64,000 nt of DNA from assembly GCF_900141935.1 (NCBI RefSeq), contig NZ_FQYX01000001.1, positions 66,786 to 130,785 on the forward strand, read 5' to 3'. This DNA is from Arenibacter nanhaiticus (GTDB lineage Bacteria; Bacteroidota; Bacteroidia; Flavobacteriales; Flavobacteriaceae). Shown in pieces: positions 1-9,014 of the stretch; positions within the stretch are counted from its first letter, which is position 1; each line of letters opens with the position of its first letter. The position numbers were made by a program, and so were the translations under genes. The notes beneath the pieces were generated by a model. The model was given only the letters and a program-made list of their open reading frames with translations. It had not been told where the DNA came from and searched no databases.

Positions 1-329
1 TAAAAGCAAAATTTGAAAGCCAAATGGAAGGCCCGGAAATTGATTGGTGCTTAGGAGCATGCATGTTGATATCAAATCGCCTATTGAAGGAGAGAAATAC
101 ATTATTGGATGAACGCTATAGATTATATTGTGAAGATATAGACATTTGTTTCGAAGCTTTCGATAAAAATATGAAAGTTATTGGTTTATCAAATACGTAT
201 ATTTACCACAACCTAAACGAGAGTAGCTCTAAAAATATATTTAGCAAGTATAATCTTTGGAACATATCCAGTATTGTTAAATTTATTTTAAAATGGAATT
301 GGAAATATTTAAAGAGAGTATATGTATAA
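1..329 (+). CDS. Glycosyltransferase family 2, C-terminal part (gene begins before the window)
   Basis: The frame is open from base 3 and ends at a TAA at 327-329, so only about the last 108 residues are visible. They contain the acidic EDIDICFE stretch followed by a short basic tail (KWNWKYLKRVYV), the usual end of rhamnosyltransferase-like GT2 enzymes that build surface polysaccharides. The nucleotide-binding half lies outside the window. It is followed 43 bases later by the initiating sugar-phosphate transferase on the same strand, which supports a role in the same polysaccharide locus. The family is fairly clear; the substrate cannot be read. Confidence 0.7.
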   Translation, partial: KAKFESQMEGPEIDWCLGACMLISNRLLKERNTLLDERYRLYCEDIDICFEAFDKNMKVIGLSNTYIYHNLNESSSKNIFSKYNLWNISSIVKFILKWNWKYLKRVYV

Positions 330-372
330 AAGAATTCCTCGTTTTTAAGAATATTAATAGGTAATATTTACT

Positions 373-1725
373 ATGTTTTCCAAAAAACACCGCTATTCCG
401 GTTTTATTACGCCCATTTCGTATGGGATAGATTTGTTGGTTATCAACCTGTTTGCCTTGGTGTTGCCCATTAATTTTCAGTACCCAATTCTTTTCCATGG
501 GTATATAACCTTGGCTTGGTTTATCATTTCCTTTAAAAACGACTTTTACGAGGTGTACCGCTATACCAAGGTGACCTATATTGTAAAGTTGCTATTAACC
601 CAATTTGTTTTCTTTTTTCTGGTGCTCTATGCTTTTATAGGCTTCTTTAAACAGCCCAATATGAGCCGTTTGGGCTTGGCAGAATATTTCCTCTGTGTTT
701 TTGGCAGTATTTTTCTACTAAAGCTCCTTAATTATATACTATTGATGCAGTACCGTAAGGAGGTAAAGGGAAATATGAGGAATGTAGTGGTCATTGGTAA
801 AAACAAGAAAACAGACCAATTGATCGAGGTTTTTTACCAACGCAGGGAGTTTGGTTACCAGTTTATGAAGCAATTCTGTGCAGAGGACAAAAATTTTGAC
901 ATTAGAAAGTGTTTTGAATATATCCTGGACAACAATGTGGACGAGATATACTGTTCGGTGGCCGAGTTAAAGAACAGCCAGTTGAACCTCTTCATAAACT
1001 TTGCCGATAACAACCTAAAAACCCTGAAATTTATTCCGGACAACAAGAATATATTTACCAAAAAGCTCACCTTTGAGTACTACGATTATATTCCTGTACT
1101 TTCTCTTCGCGATATTCCCTTGCATCAGCCCCTGAATTCGGCCTTAAAAAGAGTTTTCGATATACTGTTCTCCCTTTTTGTGATTGTATTTCTACTCTCA
1201 TGGTTGGCCCCTATAGTGGCTATTTTTATCCGTTGGGAATCTAAGGGACCTATTTATTTTAGACAGAAGCGAAACGGGGTAGACAATAAGGAGTTCTACT
1301 GTTATAAATTCCGCTCCATGGCTCCCAATGCCGATGCCGATAGCCAAATGGCGAGCAAAAACGATATGCGGATTACCAAGGTTGGCCGCTTTATGCGCAA
1401 AACCAGTATAGATGAATTGCCGCAGTTTTACAATGTACTCTTTGGCAATATGTCGGTTGTAGGGCCAAGGCCCCATATGGTGAAGCATACCAACGAATAT
1501 GCCCATAGGGTAGACAAGTATATGGTGCGCCATTTTGTAAAACCGGGTATTACCGGTTTGGCACAGGTGAAGGGCTATAGAGGAGAGATAGAAACAGATG
1601 CCGATATTTTTAACCGTACCAAGTTTGATATCTTTTATATCGAAAACTGGTCTATATTCCTAGATCTTAAAATTATCCTTCAAACGGTGATCAATGCGGT
1701 CTCTGGTGAGGAAAAAGCGTATTAA
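373..1725 (+). CDS. Polyprenyl-phosphate sugar-1-phosphate transferase (WcaJ/EpsE-like)
   Basis: It transfers a sugar-1-phosphate to undecaprenyl phosphate at the inner membrane, the first step of exopolysaccharide or O-unit assembly. The 450 residues have the family order: several N-terminal hydrophobic segments (about 1-125), a soluble middle domain (about 135-245), a further membrane segment near 265-285, then the catalytic bacterial sugar transferase domain. Diagnostic motifs are FRQKRNGVDNKEF, YKFRSM, RKTSIDELPQFYNVL and SVVGPRPHM. The start is the ATG at 373. It lies downstream of a glycosyltransferase and upstream of UDP-glucuronate decarboxylase. The sugar transferred is not known. 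Confidence 0.9.
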   Translation: MFSKKHRYSGFITPISYGIDLLVINLFALVLPINFQYPILFHGYITLAWFIISFKNDFYEVYRYTKVTYIVKLLLTQFVFFFLVLYAFIGFFKQPNMSRLGLAEYFLCVFGSIFLLKLLNYILLMQYRKEVKGNMRNVVVIGKNKKTDQLIEVFYQRREFGYQFMKQFCAEDKNFDIRKCFEYILDNNVDEIYCSVAELKNSQLNLFINFADNNLKTLKFIPDNKNIFTKKLTFEYYDYIPVLSLRDIPLHQPLNSALKRVFDILFSLFVIVFLLSWLAPIVAIFIRWESKGPIYFRQKRNGVDNKEFYCYKFRSMAPNADADSQMASKNDMRITKVGRFMRKTSIDELPQFYNVLFGNMSVVGPRPHMVKHTNEYAHRVDKYMVRHFVKPGITGLAQVKGYRGEIETDADIFNRTKFDIFYIENWSIFLDLKIILQTVINAVSGEEKAY

Positions 1726-1858
1726 GTAGGTACCCTCTTGTATAACGGCCCTATTTTGTATCTTTAAGACTTGAAAAATAAATAGGAGACACACCTTTTT
1801 AGGATGCTCACCCAAAAGATAGTAGTCCTAGGCAGGAGAATTGCTAAAACATATACAT

Positions 1859-2836
1859 TTGAAAAAAGTACTCATCACCGGGGCAGCCGGATTTTTAGGA
1901 TCGCATCTGTGCGATCGGTTTATAAAAGAAGGGTTTTATGTGATTGCCATGGATAACCTGATCACCGGCGATCTAAAAAATATAGAACACCTATTTCCCC
2001 TTAAGAATTTTGAGTTCCAGCACCACGATGTGACCAAGTTTGTGCACATTCCAGGGGAGCTCGACTATATTCTACATTTTGCCTCTCCCGCCAGTCCTAT
2101 CGACTATTTAAAAATTCCGATAGAAACCCTAAAGGTAGGATCCTTGGGTACCCTGAACTTATTGGGGGTAGCCAAAGAGAAAAAGGCGCGGATATTGGTG
2201 GCCTCTACCTCGGAGGTGTATGGCGATCCGCTGGTACATCCGCAAAAAGAAACCTATAACGGTAACGTGAGTCCGATTGGACCGCGTGGCGTCTATGACG
2301 AGGCCAAGCGCTTTATGGAGTCGATTACCATGGCCTATCACCGCTTTCATGGGGTAGATACCCGTATCGTTCGTATTTTTAACACCTATGGCTCTAGAAT
2401 GCGCTTAAACGATGGGCGAGTGGTACCCGCCTTTATGGGACAGGCGCTAAGAGGAGAAGACCTGACCGTATTTGGTGATGGCTCCCAAACGCGCTCTTTC
2501 TGTTATATAGACGACCAGGTAGAAGGTATTTACCGTTTGTTGATGAGCGATTATACCGAACCCATCAATATTGGAAATCCACACGAAACCACTATTAAAG
2601 AATTTGCCGAGGAGATCATAAAACTCACCGGAACAGATCAGAAAATCATCTATAAATCATTGCCGCAAGACGACCCTTTACAGCGGGAACCCGATATTAG
2701 CCTGGCCAAGAAAATCTTGGGCTGGGAGCCTAAAGTGTCGCGTGCCGAAGGGCTGAAAAAGGTATATGAGTATTTTAAATCCCTTTCTCCCGAGGAACTT
2801 CAGAAAAAAGAACACAGGGATTTCTCTAGCTTATAA
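1859..2836 (+). CDS. UDP-glucuronate decarboxylase (UDP-xylose synthase), SDR family
   Basis: It converts UDP-glucuronate to UDP-xylose with bound NAD in the cytosol, supplying an activated pentose for polysaccharides. Visible motifs are the Rossmann loop GAAGFLGSH at the N-terminus, STSEVYGDP, the catalytic YDEAK (YxxxK), and the UXS-typical [10 protein letters not shown] and [10 protein letters not shown]. Two TTG starts are possible, 1841 and 1859. I prefer 1859 ([12 protein letters not shown]) because it puts the Rossmann strand at the very N-terminus, as in related enzymes. The purine gene purD follows after about 45 bases and is not functionally linked. A related dehydratase is less likely given the motif set. 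Confidence 0.87.
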   Translation: MKKVLITGAAGFLGSHLCDRFIKEGFYVIAMDNLITGDLKNIEHLFPLKNFEFQHHDVTKFVHIPGELDYILHFASPASPIDYLKIPIETLKVGSLGTLNLLGVAKEKKARILVASTSEVYGDPLVHPQKETYNGNVSPIGPRGVYDEAKRFMESITMAYHRFHGVDTRIVRIFNTYGSRMRLNDGRVVPAFMGQALRGEDLTVFGDGSQTRSFCYIDDQVEGIYRLLMSDYTEPINIGNPHETTIKEFAEEIIKLTGTDQKIIYKSLPQDDPLQREPDISLAKKILGWEPKVSRAEGLKKVYEYFKSLSPEELQKKEHRDFSSL

Positions 2837-2858
2837 TGGATATTTCCATTGCAAACCG

Positions 2859-2866
2859 TATTTTTG
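2859..2866 (+). promoter_or_regulatory. Putative -7 promoter element of purD (TATTTTTG)
   Basis: It matches the Bacteroidota -7 consensus TAnnTTTG and ends 16 bases before the purD ATG at 2883. No convincing -33 TTG was found at the usual distance. The position implies a very short leader. Confidence 0.45.
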
Positions 2867-2882
2867 AACAAATTTTTGAAGC

Positions 2883-4154
2883 ATGAACATCCTTATTCTT
2901 GGTGCCGGTGGGCGCGAACATACCATAGCATGGAAACTGAAACAAAGTCCAAAACTATCCAATCTTTTTGTAGCTCCCGGTAATGCAGGAACGGCAGCAA
3001 TTGCTACCAACCTACCGATAGGGGTAAACGATTTTGAGGCTATTAAAAAAGCGGTACTGTCCGAAGGCATTACTATGGTGGTCGTAGGCCCAGAAGATCC
3101 GTTGGTGAACGGGGTACACGATTTTTTCCTGAACGATGAAGCCCTAAAAGATATCCCGGTGATAGGACCTCAAAAATTAGCGGCTACTTTGGAAGGATCC
3201 AAGCAGTTTGCCAAAGAATTTATGATGCGTCATAACATTCCAACGGCTGCCTATGAAAGTTTTACTGCCGAGACCCTGGAAAAGGGATATACCTTTTTAG
3301 AAAGTTTACAACCGCCTTACGTATTGAAAGCCGATGGTTTGGCCGCCGGAAAAGGGGTACTGATCCTTCAGGACCTACAAGAGGCTAAGGACGAATTGAA
3401 AACTATGTTGGTCGATGCCAAATTTGGCAACGCTAGTACTACCGTGGTGATAGAGGAGTTCTTGGACGGTATAGAGCTTAGTTGTTTTGTACTGACCGAT
3501 GGTGAAGGTTATAAGGTATTACCAACTGCCAAGGATTACAAACGAATAGGAGAGGGCGATACCGGACTGAATACAGGGGGTATGGGGGCTATTTCTCCAG
3601 TTCCTTTCGCCGATAAGGCATTTATGGACAAGGTAAACGAGCGTATCGTAAAACCTACCGTAGAAGGCTTTAAAAAGGACAATATGCCGTATAAGGGATT
3701 TGTCTTTATAGGGCTTATAAAAGTTGGTGACGACCCAAAAGTGATAGAATACAACGTCCGTATGGGCGATCCGGAGACCGAAGTGGTGATCCCAAGGATT
3801 AAAAACGATTTGGTAGAAGTTTTTCAGGCCGTGGGCAACCAGACCTTGGACAGCATAGAGCTAGAAATAGACGAGCGTACCGCAACCACCGTTATGATGG
3901 TATCTGGCGGCTACCCAGGAGCCTATGTAAACGGCAAGGAAATCACCGGATTTGATACTGTTGAGGACGCCGTGGTTTTCCATGCCGGGACGAAACTAGA
4001 AGATGGAAAAGTAGTGACCAATGGAGGTAGGGTCATGGCCGTTACCGCCTATGGATCTGACTTTAGAGAGGCGCTAAAAACCTCGTATAAAAATATAGAG
4101 AAAGTACATTTCGATGCCATGTACTTCCGTAAGGACCTTGGTTTCGATCTATAG
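2883..4154 (+). CDS. purD: Phosphoribosylamine--glycine ligase
   Basis: It joins 5-phosphoribosylamine and glycine using ATP, the second step of purine synthesis. The 423 residues match the family length. The N-domain begins MNILILGAGGREHTIAWKL, followed by VVVGPEDPLVNGV, GPQKLAATLEGSKQFAKEFM, the ATP-grasp core VLKADGLAAGKGV and the conserved NTGGMGAISPVP. The metal-binding end of the ATP-grasp domain is EYNVRMGDPETEVV. The start at 2883 is fixed by the GAGGREH N-terminus. The gene stands alone with its own promoter element and a terminator after it. Confidence 0.97.
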   Translation: MNILILGAGGREHTIAWKLKQSPKLSNLFVAPGNAGTAAIATNLPIGVNDFEAIKKAVLSEGITMVVVGPEDPLVNGVHDFFLNDEALKDIPVIGPQKLAATLEGSKQFAKEFMMRHNIPTAAYESFTAETLEKGYTFLESLQPPYVLKADGLAAGKGVLILQDLQEAKDELKTMLVDAKFGNASTTVVIEEFLDGIELSCFVLTDGEGYKVLPTAKDYKRIGEGDTGLNTGGMGAISPVPFADKAFMDKVNERIVKPTVEGFKKDNMPYKGFVFIGLIKVGDDPKVIEYNVRMGDPETEVVIPRIKNDLVEVFQAVGNQTLDSIELEIDERTATTVMMVSGGYPGAYVNGKEITGFDTVEDAVVFHAGTKLEDGKVVTNGGRVMAVTAYGSDFREALKTSYKNIEKVHFDAMYFRKDLGFDL

Positions 4155-4191
4155 TTAGAAACCTCATTGCCCTTAGGGGATATATATTTAA

Positions 4192-4220
4192 AAAGGCTGT
4201 CGGGAACGATAGCCTTTTTT
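4192..4220 (+). terminator. Rho-independent terminator after purD
   Basis: The stem AAAGGCTGTC/GATAGCCTTT with loop GGGAAC is followed by a run of T. It lies 38 bases after the purD stop. Confidence 0.8.
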
Positions 4221-4244
4221 TTTATTGATGACCGCTAGGGAGCG

Positions 4245-4305
4245 GAAATCTCGGTTCGATTTGTGCCAGCTACTTTCTATTTTAAAGGGGATCAATATGC
4301 TGCAG
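4245..4305 (+). repeat. Direct repeat at the left edge of the AT-rich island (copy 1)
   Basis: Begins GAAATCTCGGTTCGATTTG and ends near TATGCTGCAG. It matches 12882-12945 over about 60 bases in the same orientation with a few substitutions and one 3-base gap. The core TCGGTTCGATTTGTGCCA is found again at 13876-13893. The arrangement resembles the repeated end sequences of IS21-type elements, which is an inference only; no transposase remains here. Confidence 0.6.
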
Positions 4306-4350
4306 TAGATCTACCGCGGAACTAGTGTCCGTTTTTACCGGATTAAGCAT

Positions 4351-5166
4351 TTATTTACTATTTTTATTCATCCTGATCCTTATTAGATGTCTTTTGTCAT
4401 CGGAAAACTCGCTTCTTCCATGCAACATTGTTTTATTATTAATAAAGATTAAATCTTTAGGTTCTAAATAAAAATATTGAGTAAAATAATTGTTAAGAAT
4501 TACTTCTTTTAAAATTTGATAGGCTTCAATTTGTGCTGTAGAACAAATGGCTTCTTTGTGCATTAAAGCTTTTTCAAAGGTATCTACTCTAAAGCGAATT
4601 TCATTTTCTCTTAATATTGGTCCATAGTTGAATTCAACCTTATCTTCTTTACTTTTTTTAAACACATTAGGAACTATAAAAGGATAATCTGTTGAAGAAA
4701 GTATTTCTATTAACTCCTTATTATTCTCTAATGCAGTAAGCGTTTTTAATATATTTTTTAAACTTAAAAGAGACGAAACTCCACCACCACATTCCGCTTT
4801 TTTCAAGGTCAACAAACCAAAATAATCTTCGGGGTAAAAACTATATTGACTATCCGTATGAAGTTCTGCTTCATGACTGTGTTCTGAATAAGTCTTTATA
4901 AAACTTTTAGATTTAGATTCTGATTTAATATCCCAAATGATTTTATTATTGCCATCATGAGAAATAGGTGTGCCAATTAATTGAGATAATTCGAGAAATT
5001 TTTGACCCGCTTCTTCAACATTATCTGTATCCACATTAAAATTCTGAATAACAATGTAACCTACAGCATCAAGGTCTTTTTTTATTCGGACAGCTAAATC
5101 AAAATAATTTAAATTTGAATCTTTATAGTCTAAATAATTGATATTTTGTATTAAAGTATTGGTCAT
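4351..5166 (-). CDS. TauD/clavaminate synthase-like Fe(II)/2-oxoglutarate dioxygenase
   Basis: A 271-residue non-heme iron oxygenase, expected to hydroxylate or desaturate a small molecule or nucleotide-linked precursor using O2 and 2-oxoglutarate. The metal triad is visible: HTD in AELHTDSQYSFYP and the distal His in NKTMLHGRSEF, followed by the 2-oxoglutarate-anchoring Arg in RHLIRIRM. It is the last gene of the minus-strand glycan operon, starting only 4 bases after the upstream glycosyltransferase stop. Base composition is AT-rich like the rest of the island. The substrate is unknown; the pairing with a second, unrelated 2OG oxygenase (6177-7058) is unusual. Confidence 0.82.
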   Translation of the reverse strand: MTNTLIQNINYLDYKDSNLNYFDLAVRIKKDLDAVGYIVIQNFNVDTDNVEEAGQKFLELSQLIGTPISHDGNNKIIWDIKSESKSKSFIKTYSEHSHEAELHTDSQYSFYPEDYFGLLTLKKAECGGGVSSLLSLKNILKTLTALENNKELIEILSSTDYPFIVPNVFKKSKEDKVEFNYGPILRENEIRFRVDTFEKALMHKEAICSTAQIEAYQILKEVILNNYFTQYFYLEPKDLIFINNKTMLHGRSEFSDDKRHLIRIRMNKNSK

Positions 5167-5170
5167 AATC

Positions 5171-6175
5171 TTAGAGTCGGTATGATTTAAGATATAAAAA
5201 CTCTTTAATTATTTGGTACGATGAATAGTTCACTTCCTTGCCATACAACAAACTTTTTTTCAGGTAGTTTAATTTTATCTTTTGCTCTTTTGTAAGGTGA
5301 GAAACAAAGTAGGACAAGTATAAATAGGAAGCATTTTTTTTAATTTCTAGATTGGATTTTTTCGTTTTATAATAGTTCATTAAATATTGCAACCCATCAA
5401 TGGCAAGCTTGGTTTTCGCTTCTAATGTAATGGGACTAAAAATACCTTGGTCATGCCTTCTATACACTGCTGGCTTAACATCGTATAAAAACTTTGCAGC
5501 ACCGAATTCGGCTAACTTTCCTCTTAATATAAAATCGCCACATACAATATTTTTCATATCCTCATCAAACAACTTGATAAGGTTATTTCTATACAAGAGT
5601 GATGCGGTATGTATCGAAACTTTTAACAAATCGTCTGCCTTAATAGTTCTATCGCTCTTGTAGTTAAAAACAAGGTGTTCTTTGGATGTTTCCTGATCTA
5701 TAACTTTTGTATTATGAAAACAAGCTACAAATTGTTCATTGTTCTCCAAAAATTCGACTCTTTTTTGGAGTGAGTTTTCATCCATCAGATAGTCATCTCC
5801 TTCAATAGTTGTTAGGTACTTTCCCTTAGCTGAAAAATTTGCAAAAACACTATTAAAGGTTCCAGAAGGTTTTCCGTTTATAGCAATATTGTTTGCTCTG
5901 GAATTTAATAAAAGCCTAATTTTATCTGGATATTTATCAGCATATTCCTTGCAAATTTCTCTAGTGCCATCAGATGATTCATCCTCGGCAATTAATATTT
6001 CAAAATCAAAATTCGTTTTCTGTTTTAATAATGAATCTAGACAGATTGCTATATACTTTGCATGATTGTATGTTACTACCTTAATAGTAGCCAAAGGCTC
6101 TTTTCCCGCACGTTTGTTTACATATTCTATAACAGGGCTTTTTTCATATGCTGTTTTAAAAGTCTTTAAATCCAT
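5171..6175 (-). CDS. Glycosyltransferase family 2
   Basis: A cytosolic or membrane-associated GT-A sugar transferase. The nucleotide-sugar fold begins with ATIKVVTYNHAKYIAICLDSLL, then FEILIAEDESSDGT and the metal-binding TIEGDDYL. A longer reading frame starts at 6265, but the ATG at 6175 (MDLKTFKTAY) lies one base after the stop of the upstream gene, so I take that as the start. The product is about 334 residues. The C-terminal third, rich in Lys, Leu and Tyr, has no recognised motif. Donor and acceptor are unknown; the operon suggests a cell-surface glycan. Confidence 0.85.
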   Translation of the reverse strand: MDLKTFKTAYEKSPVIEYVNKRAGKEPLATIKVVTYNHAKYIAICLDSLLKQKTNFDFEILIAEDESSDGTREICKEYADKYPDKIRLLLNSRANNIAINGKPSGTFNSVFANFSAKGKYLTTIEGDDYLMDENSLQKRVEFLENNEQFVACFHNTKVIDQETSKEHLVFNYKSDRTIKADDLLKVSIHTASLLYRNNLIKLFDEDMKNIVCGDFILRGKLAEFGAAKFLYDVKPAVYRRHDQGIFSPITLEAKTKLAIDGLQYLMNYYKTKKSNLEIKKNASYLYLSYFVSHLTKEQKIKLNYLKKSLLYGKEVNYSSYQIIKEFLYLKSYRL

Positions 6176-6176
6176 A

Positions 6177-7058
6177 TTAAAATTTAAAAATTTTAGGAAA
6201 TATTTTTTTATCGGAATAATTAGGGTTTCCGTCCGAATCTTTTTCACAAATTTGATCGTAGCCAATCACAATAAGATCTCCGTTATCCTTATATGCCTTT
6301 TGGTATTGGTTAGATTTATCCTGAAAATGCATTGCTAAGGCCATACGGTTCTTATTGCTTATGTTCGGATAACTGGCGTGAATGGTGTTACAATTATGAA
6401 AACTTACCTGCCCTTTCTTTAAAACCATAGCCGATTTAATATGGTTAGATTTGTTTTTTGACAAATAATTTTCAAAAGCGCTAAGGTCTTGGTTGTTAAA
6501 TGAGAAAAAAGATTTTAATTCTTTTTCATCTTTCCATTGATTACTTTGGTCAATATGTAAAAGGGGCCCCATATCTATAGTAACGTCTTGCAGAGGGATC
6601 CAAGCTGTTAGCATGTTTTGTGAAGTACAAGTTGGCCAATAGGCTTTATCTGAATGCCAACCAACAACTCCTTCTTTTTTTGCATTTGTAGGCAATTTGT
6701 TGATCAAAGAATCTGCAAACAAACGAATTTCATCTGTGCGAGCTAATTTTGCAGCAGTTGCCGTTATAAGCTGATGAAAACCTAAGGCCTGCAATTCTTT
6801 TTTTTGGAGCGTTACAAATTCATTATTTCTAATCACCGCTGTATCATCAAAAATATCATCTGCAATCCCTGTAAATTCAGAAAGATTGTAATCTTTTAAA
6901 CCATTGTAAAAATCTTTTGCACCTTTTTTTGCCTTGTCTATAATTTCTTCAGGCAGTATAAAATTACCAACAAACCAACCTTTCTTTTCATATTCTAAAA
7001 TCTGATCTTCAGTAGGCAACATTTCCATTTCTGCTGCTGATATTTTTTTTGCGTGCAT
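6177..7058 (-). CDS. Phytanoyl-CoA dioxygenase (PhyH) family Fe(II)/2OG oxygenase
   Basis: 293 residues with the PhyH iron site: HSD in GVVGWHSDKAYWPT, the distal His in NTIHASYPNIS, and the 2OG-binding Arg in NKNRMALAMHF. PhyH enzymes in sugar and natural-product clusters hydroxylate or otherwise oxidise carbon centres. The gene starts 5 bases after the ATP-grasp-like gene and ends one base before the next start, so translation is probably coupled. It is not related in sequence to the TauD-type enzyme two genes downstream, which implies two separate oxidation steps in one pathway. Substrate unknown. Confidence 0.85.
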   Translation of the reverse strand: MHAKKISAAEMEMLPTEDQILEYEKKGWFVGNFILPEEIIDKAKKGAKDFYNGLKDYNLSEFTGIADDIFDDTAVIRNNEFVTLQKKELQALGFHQLITATAAKLARTDEIRLFADSLINKLPTNAKKEGVVGWHSDKAYWPTCTSQNMLTAWIPLQDVTIDMGPLLHIDQSNQWKDEKELKSFFSFNNQDLSAFENYLSKNKSNHIKSAMVLKKGQVSFHNCNTIHASYPNISNKNRMALAMHFQDKSNQYQKAYKDNGDLIVIGYDQICEKDSDGNPNYSDKKIFPKIFKF

Positions 7059-7063
7059 ATTTT

Positions 7064-8275
7064 CTATGGTATATAATTGGCAATTTCACCTATATTTCCT
7101 ATTTCTTGATCTAGAATTAAACCGGTTGCCTTTCTATGATCTACTTTATTAGTAACCGGATGCGATGAAGTTCTAAAATCTCCAAATCCAAAATAATGGT
7201 CATCAAAAAACAAGGCTGTGCCGGTTACAAAATCATGAAAGACTTCGCCGTTAATGGTTCCTTTGATTGTTTTTTGAGGAATCCATTTTTGCAAAATAAA
7301 ATCTTTTAAATCGGGACTTTCAAAAAGGGCATCCCATTCTTCTAATGGAGTTACTAATCCTGCATAAATCTGTTGACTTTTACCTAAAGCTCTGTGCTTT
7401 ATAATCCATTCGTTTTTATTTTCTTTGGCGTTTTTCCAGACATCTTCGGCTTCATTTGCAGTATAAGTTGGAATATAAAACTTCTCAAAAAAGGATATTT
7501 CTTCTTGTGTTAAAACCTTATTTTGTAATTCCTTTTTACCTAATACAGAAAAAAATCTTTTATCGTGTATTAAAAACACCGTTCTAAAATCATTTATAAG
7601 ATTAGCCGAGATTAATTTCTTTAAGCTGTCTTTAGAAAAAGATAAAATTTCATCAAAGGAAAGTTCACTTACAACCCATGCCTTTTCTAATTTATCAAAA
7701 TTTTGATCTATTTCTGTATACAAAACTTCGTTAACTTCTAGCCCCGTTCTTTTTAGAATATCTGTATATAATTTTGATTCATTTCGTACATCTTCTCCTT
7801 TTAAAATACAAATAGAAGTTACTTCTTTTAAGTACTTATTTAGATGTTTATAAATAGGCGAATACTGATCTTTTAGTTTTACATTCTGCAAGCTTATAGG
7901 CTTAGTTTCTCTTGCCACAGCATCCATTAAGCCAGATAAAAACACCCCATTTAAAGGAAAACGACAGGTGATTTCTATTAGCTTAACTTGATTGTTGGTA
8001 TCGTAAACAAAATCCGTTCTATATGTCCCTATGTTATATTCTTTTTGATTAAAAACATCCAATACTTTTTCAACTCCTGCACATACTGGCATTAAATGTT
8101 TATAGTTCTTATAACCTATTACAAACTCCTTTATAAGTTTATACATTATTTTTTGAAGTTTACCAACATCTGCATTATGAGCAGCACTGATTACAATAGG
8201 TTCGTCAAAAATCCATTGTTGATAATAATCCTTTTTGCCTTTGATAAATTCTTGAACTGATTTTTCTAAAGTCAT
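7064..8275 (-). CDS. Possible ATP-grasp ligase of unassigned family
   Basis: About 403 residues. A longer start (GTG at 8278) exists, but ATG 8275 begins MTLEKSVQEF and overlaps nothing. I do not recognise a named family. Suggestive features: RTDFVYD followed by LIEITCRFPLNG, a C-terminal segment EWIIKHRALGKSQQIYAG resembling an ATP-grasp lysine/glycine-rich strand, then KDFILQKWIPQ and GFGDFRTSSHPVTNK. Such an enzyme could couple an amino acid or carboxylate to an amino sugar, which would fit the aminotransferase upstream. That role is inference. It sits between wbqC and the PhyH oxygenase with gaps of a few bases. Confidence 0.5.
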   Translation of the reverse strand: MTLEKSVQEFIKGKKDYYQQWIFDEPIVISAAHNADVGKLQKIMYKLIKEFVIGYKNYKHLMPVCAGVEKVLDVFNQKEYNIGTYRTDFVYDTNNQVKLIEITCRFPLNGVFLSGLMDAVARETKPISLQNVKLKDQYSPIYKHLNKYLKEVTSICILKGEDVRNESKLYTDILKRTGLEVNEVLYTEIDQNFDKLEKAWVVSELSFDEILSFSKDSLKKLISANLINDFRTVFLIHDKRFFSVLGKKELQNKVLTQEEISFFEKFYIPTYTANEAEDVWKNAKENKNEWIIKHRALGKSQQIYAGLVTPLEEWDALFESPDLKDFILQKWIPQKTIKGTINGEVFHDFVTGTALFFDDHYFGFGDFRTSSHPVTNKVDHRKATGLILDQEIGNIGEIANYIP

Positions 8276-8277
8276 CA

Positions 8278-9012
8278 CTATATTAAGCTATAGTTTTTAA
8301 TCAACTTCTTTGTACCATCTTTTCCATTATGCATTAACACATCAATAATGGAGAGGTGTGGTACAAACTCCATATTAAACTGATTGTATGAATATTCTTT
8401 TGGGTTGATAAAAAAAAGCGAGAGGTTATGCTTCGTAAAATAGGCTTTATCGTAAAGTTCGATTCCACCAGCAGCATTAATATACGTATGTGCTTTTTGT
8501 TGCTTACAGATTTCAACAATTCTTAAAGACTTAACTTCTTCTTTTATAATTTCATCATTTAACAACCTAGCTTCAAGCTTTAAAAATGCTTCATTTTTTG
8601 ATTTTATATTGGTTTTAAGATCTAGATAACTACAAATTTCTTTGATAATAGCACTGTTGTAATCATGTAACGAGCTTGTATTGGTCTGTATACACTTTTC
8701 AATTAGCGGATAAACCTCTTTAAAATACGCTGCTTTTTTGTAGTTAAAATAGATCGACTTTAACAACGGTCTTTTCCAGTTGGTACCATTTATTTCAATT
8801 TCGCTTATAGTTTTATAAGAACATTTTTTAATTACTGGAATTTTAATCTCAACAGCTAGTTTACGTCCTTTATCTAAAATTCTATTTTTTGTAATCCATG
8901 ATTTTTTTCGAAACGCTACATGCTCATATAAAATAAATTCATCTGATGCGTCTATCAACTGAAAATATCCTATATAAGGAAAAAAATAAGCTTGCATTAT
9001 TCCAATTTTCAT
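8278..9012 (-). CDS. WbqC family protein
   Basis: 244 residues typical of WbqC, named from O-antigen clusters. Diagnostic are the N-terminal MQAYFFPYIGYFQLID and YEHVAFRKKSWITKNRI, and the Tyr/Asn-rich C-terminal EYSYNQFNMEFVPHLSIIDVL. The biochemical role of the family is not settled; it usually sits beside DegT-type aminotransferases, as here, and may act in N-acylation of amino sugars (inference from context). The start at 9012 follows the flippase stop by 2 bases, consistent with one transcript. Confidence 0.88.
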   Translation of the reverse strand: MKIGIMQAYFFPYIGYFQLIDASDEFILYEHVAFRKKSWITKNRILDKGRKLAVEIKIPVIKKCSYKTISEIEINGTNWKRPLLKSIYFNYKKAAYFKEVYPLIEKCIQTNTSSLHDYNSAIIKEICSYLDLKTNIKSKNEAFLKLEARLLNDEIIKEEVKSLRIVEICKQQKAHTYINAAGGIELYDKAYFTKHNLSLFFINPKEYSYNQFNMEFVPHLSIIDVLMHNGKDGTKKLIKNYSLI

Positions 9013-9014
9013 TT

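Noticed and set aside
6176-6265. Longer start of the island glycosyltransferase
   Set aside because: It would overlap the end of the PhyH gene; the ATG at 6175 follows that gene's stop directly.
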